A stretch of DNA of 53,714 nt, from assembly GCA_964402115.1 (NCBI GenBank), contig CAYOBW010000014.1, positions 1 through 53,714 of the forward strand, given 5' to 3'. Below the pieces are notes generated by a model. It saw only the letters and a list, made by a program, of their open reading frames with translations. It did not search any database and was not told where the DNA came from. Every line of letters begins with the position of its first letter. Position 1 is the stretch's first letter. The position numbers and the translations under genes were made by a program. The stretch is from CAYOBW01 sp964402115 (GTDB taxonomy: Bacteria; Verrucomicrobiota; Kiritimatiellia; UBA8416; CAYOBW01). This document shows positions 48,200 to 53,714 of the stretch, piece by piece.

Positions 48200-51100
48200 C
48201 TACGGTCCGAACTCCCACGCCCATACGCCGTGCGGGGGGAATGTGACTGTTTCGCGGAGGGTGGGGGAGGTGTCGGCGAGCGGCGTGGCGCCCGCGGCGG
48301 TCCACCGGCTGCGCCGGCAGGTTGCTCCCGTCAGGCCCGCCTCACGCAGGTCGTAGCAGACCGGGGCCGTGATCGCCTCGTCGGAGACGTTGGCGAAGAG
48401 GAGCACCACGCGCCGCTCCGCCGGCAGCTGCCACGCGCCCGTGAGTACGGCGGGAGTGGTGACCGGCCAGGCGCCCGACCACTGCCAGTCGGCGGTGACC
48501 TTCGGGAGGTCCGCCGCGAGCGCCGGCGGGCGGGCCATGCGGCCGGTGTGGAAGTACCGGCGCAGCTGCCACCGCAGCCGGACGGCCTCGCGGAAGAAGG
48601 CGAAATTCGCGGGCTCGCGCACGAGGCCGGGGTCGAGCCAGCCGAGCTGCTCGCCCCAGGTCAGCTGCTGGGCGGCTTTCATGCGCAGGGCCAGGTCCCG
48701 CGTCGGCCCGCCGCCGTAGGCGCGGCCGAACATCTGGATGGCGCCGCCGTAGACGGCGGGGAACAGCGGCACCTGGCCGTCGTGCTGCCAGTGCCAGGTG
48801 AGGTAGCCGTCGAAGCCGCGCAGGTACGGCTCGGCGTTGCATTCCGTCGTCAGCGCCCGCTCCGGCGGCTTGTCGCGGCGGATCCGCTCCAGCAGCGGTC
48901 CGTAGCCCTGCGTGCGCCACCAGCTGCCGCCGCCGAGCGGGTGGCCGTGCGCCGCATCGTGGCAGAGGATCGGCCGCGCCGCGGCGACCTGGTCGATGTA
49001 CACCGCCTGCACCCCGCACGCGTTGAACAGCTGCAGCACAATGTCGTGCAGCCGCCCCTGCCAGAGCCGCGTCGTCGGGCACATGACGGCCAGGCGCACC
49101 GGCGTGCCATCGGCTTCGCGGCTGCCGTAGGTCTCGATGCAGGGCGCGCCCCCGGCCTCTTTCGTCGTCGCCGGGAGGGCTTCGCGCGTGAAGGCGACAT
49201 CGTTCGTGCCGCCGTCGCGCGTGTCCCAGAGCCGGCCGTTGATGTACGGCATGACGTGCACCCCGCCGGCCTGGAGCTGCCGCACCCCTTCAACAAAGCC
49301 GTCCTTTGCGGGGAAATAGTGCGGGTAGTCGTTGTCGAAGGGGATCTGGTGCCAGTTGTACCAGTGGAAGCCCACCGGCACGCCGAGCGACTCGGCGAAC
49401 GCGAGCACCGCCGGCACGCACGTCGCGGGCGGGCCGCCCATCTGCGCCCAGGCGCCGAGCTCGCGCATCCACGGCGGGGTGTCGGCCCGGCCGTCGGCGG
49501 TCAGCGGCGGGAACCACTGCGCTTCGCGCTGCGCCCAGTCGCGGTAGACCAGCGCCGCGTCGTACCAGTCGCCGCGCAAAAGTTGCCAGACGACCGTGCC
49601 CGATTGCTCGAAGCGGTTGCCCGCCCGGCCTTGGTCGGGCGCGGGGATGTCCCACGCCAGCCGCACGGCGCGCGCCGGGCCGGCCTGGTCGGCGGTGAGT
49701 TGCTTGGTCGAACCCTGGGGATCGTGCAAGCCGCAGTAGAGCCCCGTGCCGGCGGCCGGATCGTAGAGCGCCGCGAGCTGCATCGTCAGCCAGCCGTTGG
49801 GGTACTCGCCGAGAAACAGGGCCAGGGGCTCGCGCCCGACCGGCCTGAGCACGCCGGCCGCCTGCGGGAGGAGCAGCTGCGACTCCCGCCCCCCGACCGA
49901 TAGCGCCAGCTGCGGGAAGCGCACCTGCCAGAGGGACCACGGGGCGCTCACCCCGTCGACCTCGAACGTCCACGCGAGGGCGTGCCGCGCGGCGTCGGCG
50001 CGGGCGCGGGCCGTGACGCACAGCGCGCCCGGCCCCTTCGCGCGGGGCTCCCGCCAGCGCACCGTGAGCGGCGGCTCGCCGGCGTGTCGCTCGATAGCGA
50101 CGCGGCCCCAGCCCTGCTCCGCGCTCAGCCGTACGCTGTTCGTCGTGCCGTCACGCAGGGTCAGCTCGAAGAGCGGCGGGTTGTCCGCGTCGGTCAGCAG
50201 GGCGCCCGCGGCGGCATCCGCCAGGCCCATCAGCGCCACGCCGTCTGTGCGCTCCTCGAGGATGAGGCGCAGGTCGCCGGCCGGCACGATGTGCCAGGTC
50301 GGAGGCGTCGCGCCCGCGGCCCCGGCCAGGGCTTCGCGAAAGCGCCCCTGCCGTTCGAGGAGCTGCGCCAGGACCAGCTGCCCGCCCGGCGCGGCGCGGT
50401 TCTCGCCGCGTGCCGCGGCGTGGCGACCGCGCACCGCCGCGATGCGCTCCCGCAGCCGCTCGCTGCTGACGGTCACGGTGGACTCGTCCGTCCGGGCCGC
50501 GGCTGCGCCGGCCAGTGCCGCGACGGGATCGTCGTCCGCCGCCACCCGCAGCCAGGCCGTCTGCGTCGTCTCGGTCGTCTGCCAGCCCCGCCAGGCCGAA
50601 TCCCCCTGCGCGTGCAGGTAGGGACCGTAGCCGCGGCCGTCATAGAGCAGAACGGCGCCGGACTGGAACAGGCCGATGGCGTGCCGTCCGTCGTGCACCC
50701 CGGCCCAGCCGGCGAAGCGCCGCGACTCGTCGCTGCCGCGGAACGCGCCCTCCGCGCGCGGCTCTCCGCCCGCCCACCGCGGCCACGCGTTCGTGGGACA
50801 GACCAGCTCGAGGAAATGCGTCTCGTGCCAGGCGTACGGCGTGGCCTGCCGCGCCGTGCCCCGCACGTGGATCAGCGGCTGGTCGTGGAAGTAGAACCAG
50901 TCGTACACCGCCGCCGGCTGCGACGCCGGGCGGCGGCCGTCCGGCTGGACATAGCCGGCCACCACGCGCACCACGGTGCAGAGCGGGCCGCTCGCGACAC
51001 CTTGCACGCGCGGCCGGGGGGCGTGCCGCAGCCAGAACTGGCCCTCCTGGCGCTGGTAGAGCCGGTCGTTCCACAGGAGCGGGACGCGCTTCCCGTCCGC

Positions 51101-51568
51101 GCCCGCGAACTGGAGCTCGGCTGGCAGTCCGCCCATGCGCCCGGGATCGTGAACGACGGTGTACCACGGCGTACGCACCGTCGTGGACGTCGCGGGCGCC
51201 GCCGCGGGCGGGCCGGAGAAATCGAGGAGGAGGTTGACGGCGGTTGCGGAGGGCGGGCAGCGGGCGATGAACACGCCGGCGGCCGGGCGCCCCTCGTCCG
51301 GCACGAACTGCGCGGGCGCCGTTGCGGCGCCGTCCGCCGCGCTGGCGCGCAAGCGCTCCGGCGCCACCGTAACGCCGCACCAGGCCGCGGCCTCCGCCAG
51401 GTCCACGCGCGCGACCACCAGGCCGTCGGCTGGCACGCGGGGAATAGAGATCACGATGCGGTCCGCCGCGTCCGCGGCGGCGGCCGTCAGCAATGCGCCC
51501 GCGAGGCTGGCGAGCGCCAGCCGTCGGCGCCCCGCCGCGTTTCTGCGCTGCCGCCTCCGCTCGTTCAA
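48200..51568 (-). CDS. Very large secreted DUF6259-type glycosidase-like protein
   Basis: 1122 residues. The start is TTG at 51568, supported by AAGGAGGGG just upstream. A basic n-region (NERRRQRRNAAGRRR) precedes the signal sequence LALASLAGALLTAAAADAA. The N-terminal half is beta-sandwich (DSPGPP-type FSGPPAAAPAT, HETHFLELVCPTNAWPRWAG). Residues about 690-960 form a TIM-barrel-like region: VPVGFHWYNWHQIPFDNDYP, GVHVMPYINGRLWDTRD, LAVMCPTTRLWQGRLHDIVL, GVQAVYIDQVAAARPILCHD and ALTTECNAEPYLRGFDGYLT. The Asp in YIDQ and the Glu in TTEC are the best catalytic candidates (inference). A beta-domain ends the protein. The pattern matches DUF6259, found in PVC bacteria and presumed carbohydrate-active. 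Confidence 0.82.
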   Translation of the reverse strand: MNERRRQRRNAAGRRRLALASLAGALLTAAAADAADRIVISIPRVPADGLVVARVDLAEAAAWCGVTVAPERLRASAADGAATAPAQFVPDEGRPAAGVFIARCPPSATAVNLLLDFSGPPAAAPATSTTVRTPWYTVVHDPGRMGGLPAELQFAGADGKRVPLLWNDRLYQRQEGQFWLRHAPRPRVQGVASGPLCTVVRVVAGYVQPDGRRPASQPAAVYDWFYFHDQPLIHVRGTARQATPYAWHETHFLELVCPTNAWPRWAGGEPRAEGAFRGSDESRRFAGWAGVHDGRHAIGLFQSGAVLLYDGRGYGPYLHAQGDSAWRGWQTTETTQTAWLRVAADDDPVAALAGAAAARTDESTVTVSSERLRERIAAVRGRHAAARGENRAAPGGQLVLAQLLERQGRFREALAGAAGATPPTWHIVPAGDLRLILEERTDGVALMGLADAAAGALLTDADNPPLFELTLRDGTTNSVRLSAEQGWGRVAIERHAGEPPLTVRWREPRAKGPGALCVTARARADAARHALAWTFEVDGVSAPWSLWQVRFPQLALSVGGRESQLLLPQAAGVLRPVGREPLALFLGEYPNGWLTMQLAALYDPAAGTGLYCGLHDPQGSTKQLTADQAGPARAVRLAWDIPAPDQGRAGNRFEQSGTVVWQLLRGDWYDAALVYRDWAQREAQWFPPLTADGRADTPPWMRELGAWAQMGGPPATCVPAVLAFAESLGVPVGFHWYNWHQIPFDNDYPHYFPAKDGFVEGVRQLQAGGVHVMPYINGRLWDTRDGGTNDVAFTREALPATTKEAGGAPCIETYGSREADGTPVRLAVMCPTTRLWQGRLHDIVLQLFNACGVQAVYIDQVAAARPILCHDAAHGHPLGGGSWWRTQGYGPLLERIRRDKPPERALTTECNAEPYLRGFDGYLTWHWQHDGQVPLFPAVYGGAIQMFGRAYGGGPTRDLALRMKAAQQLTWGEQLGWLDPGLVREPANFAFFREAVRLRWQLRRYFHTGRMARPPALAADLPKVTADWQWSGAWPVTTPAVLTGAWQLPAERRVVLLFANVSDEAITAPVCYDLREAGLTGATCRRSRWTAAGATPLADTSPTLRETVTFPPHGVWAWEFGP

Positions 51569-51656
51569 AACGCCCCTCCTTCAGGTAAGCTATGTCTGAG
51601 CAACAACCATAGTGCCTTACAAACTAACAACGGCAATAAAAATCGAGTTGTTTGCG

Positions 51657-51737
51657 AGAATTCAGGAGTCAGAATGAGAAGATCGACAAAGCGCGCATTT
51701 CATTCTAACTCCTAACTCCTGACTCCTGAATTCTGAC
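51657..51737. repeat. Family D repeats as a large inverted pair
   Basis: AGAATTCAGGAGTCAGAATG on the left (51657-51676) faces, in inverted orientation, CATTCTAACTCC...GACTCCTGAATTCTGAC on the right (51701-51737), with about 24 nt between. The units match those at 1526-1560 and 46286-46307. Confidence 0.85.
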
Positions 51738-52039
51738 AGGGCGGAGCCTGCTTTGGTTCATTGCAGCGTCGAGCCTGGTGATTAACGATGTAATGGACAC
51801 ACAGTCAGGAAGTGGATAGGGTGCTGGCATGCTATGAGTCGGCCGGATCTATCAACGGGCACTGTGCTGTCACGTGCTCAACCGCGGGGTGAATCGGAAA
51901 ACGCCCCTTTGCGGCCACCCTGAAGATGGAACGTGGTCGCGATCGGGTTAAACGTGGCAGACCCTATTGCGCATTACGGCGCAAGTGCCTTATGAACAGA
52001 CCCATACATAGAACGTCCCCGATTGCCACGCGTCCCCGA

Positions 52040-52067
52040 TTTCCGCGGTATGTTGCCGTGATAGAAT
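52040..52067 (+). promoter_or_regulatory. Possible sigma-70-like promoter of the sulfatase gene
   Basis: TTTCCG (52040-52045), 16 nt, then TAGAAT (52062-52067), about 47 nt upstream of the ATG at 52114. The -10 box fits the consensus at four positions, the -35 box is weak. Tentative. Confidence 0.3.
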
Positions 52068-52113
52068 GCAGTGTTTCCGATGACGTTCACAGAGACTTTG
52101 CCAAACAAGAGTC

Positions 52114-53577
52114 ATGAGATACTCCCTCATCCCCGCCGCAGCCCTGCTGCTGGCGCCGCTGGCCGCCCTCCACGCTGCCGACACGCCCAAGCCGGCCGAC
52201 AAACCCAACATCCTCATCCTGCTCGCTGACGACATGGGCTATGGCGATCCCGGCTGCTACAACCCGAAATCGAAAATCGCGACGCCCCATATCGACCGGC
52301 TGGCCAGGGAAGGGATGAGGTTCACCGATGCTCATGCGGCCGGACCGCTGTGTCATCCCTCGCGTTACGGGCTGCTGACGGGACGTTATCCATTTCGCAC
52401 CGATGTCTCGCTGTGGCCCGGGAAACCACTCATCGCGGAAGGGCAGATGACCATCGCGTCTCTGCTCAACTCGCAGGGGTATCGCACCGCGATGGTGGGA
52501 AAGTGGCATCTCGGTTTTCTGGAGAATGGCTACGACCAGCCGCTGCCCGGCGGACCGGTGGCGTGCGGATTTGAAACGTATTTCGGCCTGCGCGCCTCCA
52601 CGGACATCCCGCCGTATTTCTTCATCCGGGGAGACCGCGCCGTGACGCTGCCGACGGATCGCATCGCGGCCCACCACTCGCAGGGCTGGTCGTCGATCCA
52701 AGGGGAGTTTTGGCGAGAAGGCGGCATCGCGCCGGACCTGAATCTCAAGGAAGTGCTGCCCCGATTGACCGAGGAAGCCCTTCACGTCATCGACTCGCAA
52801 GGCAGGGCCAATCAGGACAGCCGAAAACCGTTCCTGCTCTACTTCGCCCCCACCGCCCCGCACACCCCGTGGCTGCCATCGCCGGAATTCGCGGGCAAAA
52901 GCGGCGCCGGCATGTATGGCGATTTCACCATGATGGTGGATGCGGAAATCGGGCGCATTCTCGCCGCGTTGGATAAGAGCGGACTGGCCGAGGACACGCT
53001 CGTCATTTTCACTTCGGACAACGGCCCCACCTGGTATGAAGCCGATGTGGAAAGGCTCGGGCACGCCTCCGCCGGCGGATGGCGCGGCATGAAGTCGGAC
53101 GCCTGGGAAGGCGGACATCGCCTGCCGTTCATCGTGCGTTGGCCGGGTCGGGTCAAAGCCGGGACGGTGAGCGCGCAGACCATTTGTTTCACGGATTTGC
53201 TCGCGACGTTGGCGGAGATTTGCAGCGCAAAACTGCCAAACGATGCGGGGCCGGACAGCTTCAGTTTCCTGCCGGTGTTGGAAGGCATGCAGCCCGCCGA
53301 CAAACCCATTCGCGCGCCCATCGTCATGCATGCAGGAAGTGCTGCGTCCATGATGATGATTCGATCCGGAGATTGGAAACTGATCAACGGACTCGGCTCC
53401 GGCGGCTTCACCCAACCCAGCTCCATCAAGCCCAAGCCCGGCGAGCCAGCGGTGCAGCTTTACAACCTCCGCAAGGATCCTGCCGAGACGACTAACCTTG
53501 CCGCCAAACACCCGGACAAAGTCGAAGAACTCCTGTCCGCCCTGCAGGCGAACGTGGAACGTGGGAGGAGCCGGTGA
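52114..53577 (+). CDS. Secreted formylglycine-dependent sulfatase
   Basis: A 487-residue arylsulfatase-family (S1) hydrolase with a signal peptide (MRYSLIPAAALLLAPLAALHAA). Metal-binding aspartates 39-40 are in LADDMGYGD. The sulfatase signature CHPSR at 80-84 (C-x-P-S-R, Cys80 converted to formylglycine by FGE) is followed by LTGR at 88-91, and GYRTAMVGKWHLG and FTSDNGPTWYE provide the remaining active-site residues. Such enzymes desulfate sulfated polysaccharides; with the other secreted enzymes of the window, a role in marine or mucin glycan breakdown is plausible. Codon use (more GAA, AAA, TTT) differs from the neighbouring genes. The ribosome-binding site is weak (CAAGAG). Confidence 0.93.
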   Translation: MRYSLIPAAALLLAPLAALHAADTPKPADKPNILILLADDMGYGDPGCYNPKSKIATPHIDRLAREGMRFTDAHAAGPLCHPSRYGLLTGRYPFRTDVSLWPGKPLIAEGQMTIASLLNSQGYRTAMVGKWHLGFLENGYDQPLPGGPVACGFETYFGLRASTDIPPYFFIRGDRAVTLPTDRIAAHHSQGWSSIQGEFWREGGIAPDLNLKEVLPRLTEEALHVIDSQGRANQDSRKPFLLYFAPTAPHTPWLPSPEFAGKSGAGMYGDFTMMVDAEIGRILAALDKSGLAEDTLVIFTSDNGPTWYEADVERLGHASAGGWRGMKSDAWEGGHRLPFIVRWPGRVKAGTVSAQTICFTDLLATLAEICSAKLPNDAGPDSFSFLPVLEGMQPADKPIRAPIVMHAGSAASMMMIRSGDWKLINGLGSGGFTQPSSIKPKPGEPAVQLYNLRKDPAETTNLAAKHPDKVEELLSALQANVERGRSR

Positions 53578-53612
53578 ATCAGCTGCGAAATGATCAACAG
53601 GAAACAAGAATC

Positions 53613-53714
53613 ATGAACATTCGCAACCTTCTCAGCCTCTCGCTCCTGCTCGCCGCCACGGCGGGCTTCGCGCAGGACGCGGCGCAGTCGGAACTCAAGC
53701 TCGATCTGCTTCCC
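53613..53714 (+). CDS. Start of a secreted protein, cut by the window end
   Basis: 34 codons are visible: MNIRNLLSLSLLLAATAGFA is a clear signal peptide, followed by QDAAQSELKLDLLP. AGGAAAC lies about 8 nt upstream. It is 35 nt after the sulfatase stop and probably in the same operon, with the same lower-GC character. The function cannot be seen. Confidence 0.75.
   Translation, partial: MNIRNLLSLSLLLAATAGFAQDAAQSELKLDLLP

Larger units (their letters stand above)
51569..52113. other. Gene-free, visibly less GC-rich interval upstream of the sulfatase
   Basis: About 545 nt. The left part holds an A-rich segment (about 51601-51655) and the family D inverted repeat at 51657-51737; the right part carries a possible promoter. 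I see nothing else that can be named. The drop in GC begins here and continues through the sulfatase gene. Confidence 0.6.

Overview
The window is about 53.7 kb of GC-rich bacterial DNA carrying three runs of N (22568-22667, 37216-37315, 40356-40365), so it looks like a draft or metagenome scaffold. The gene content points to the PVC superphylum, most likely Kiritimatiellota, Verrucomicrobiota or Lentisphaerota. The signs are signal-peptide proteins with autotransporter-associated beta-strand repeats, tandem LamG domains, a giant CotH/lamin-tail protein, a DUF6259 glycosidase-like protein, PQQ-like beta-propellers, GH42-like and GH81-like enzymes and a formylglycine sulfatase. The phylum assignment is inference; there is no rRNA or tRNA gene to anchor it.

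Layout. 0.4-1.4 kb: ruvB (minus). 1.7-3.5 kb: a secreted beta-strand-repeat protein. 3.5-7.5 kb: a tight five-gene minus-strand operon (outer-membrane barrel, FMN-binding-like protein, OB-fold-like lipoprotein, FtsX/MacB-type permease, ABC ATPase), the best candidate here for an uncharacterised cell-envelope system. 7.6-20 kb: a KTSC-like protein, a PQQ-like propeller, a GH42-like enzyme coupled to an Rsm22-type methyltransferase, a GH81-like glucanase and a very large beta-strand-repeat protein. 20.2-27.9 kb: a LamG protein and a giant CotH/lamin-tail protein, convergent and both cut by the same gap. 28-37.6 kb: an accessory zone with palindromic repeats, an orphan DUF433 antitoxin, a HExxH protein next to a lone ABC-2 permease, rlmI with an exported nuclease-like partner, a lyase-like secreted protein, a glycosidase remnant, a DUF4082-like secreted protein, and two toxin-antitoxin loci, one of them decayed. 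37.6-44.9 kb: an amino-acid operon on the minus strand, hom-lysC-cimA-valS (aspartate family to isoleucine, then the valine tRNA ligase), with a duplicated valS 5' end across the 10-N gap. 45-51.6 kb: a PIG-L deacetylase coupled to an unrecognised 57-residue protein, a second PQQ-like propeller and the DUF6259 protein. 52.1-53.7 kb: a sulfatase and the start of another secreted protein, visibly less GC-rich than the rest.

Several families of short palindromic repeats sit almost exclusively between genes: a nested 117-143 bp element (family A), an approximately 75-90 bp hairpin element (B) often fused to a TCCTCG-rich element (G), a short hairpin (C), and an EcoRI-site-like GAATTC/AGGAGT repeat (D). 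Three secreted proteins end in the same short tail, [TG]-T-[LV]-[LF]-[LFM]-[VF]-R, which may be a sorting signal.

Functionally, the window combines housekeeping (Holliday-junction repair, amino-acid synthesis, tRNA charging, rRNA methylation) with a large outlay on extracellular polysaccharide binding and breakdown, as expected for a polymer-degrading member of the PVC group.
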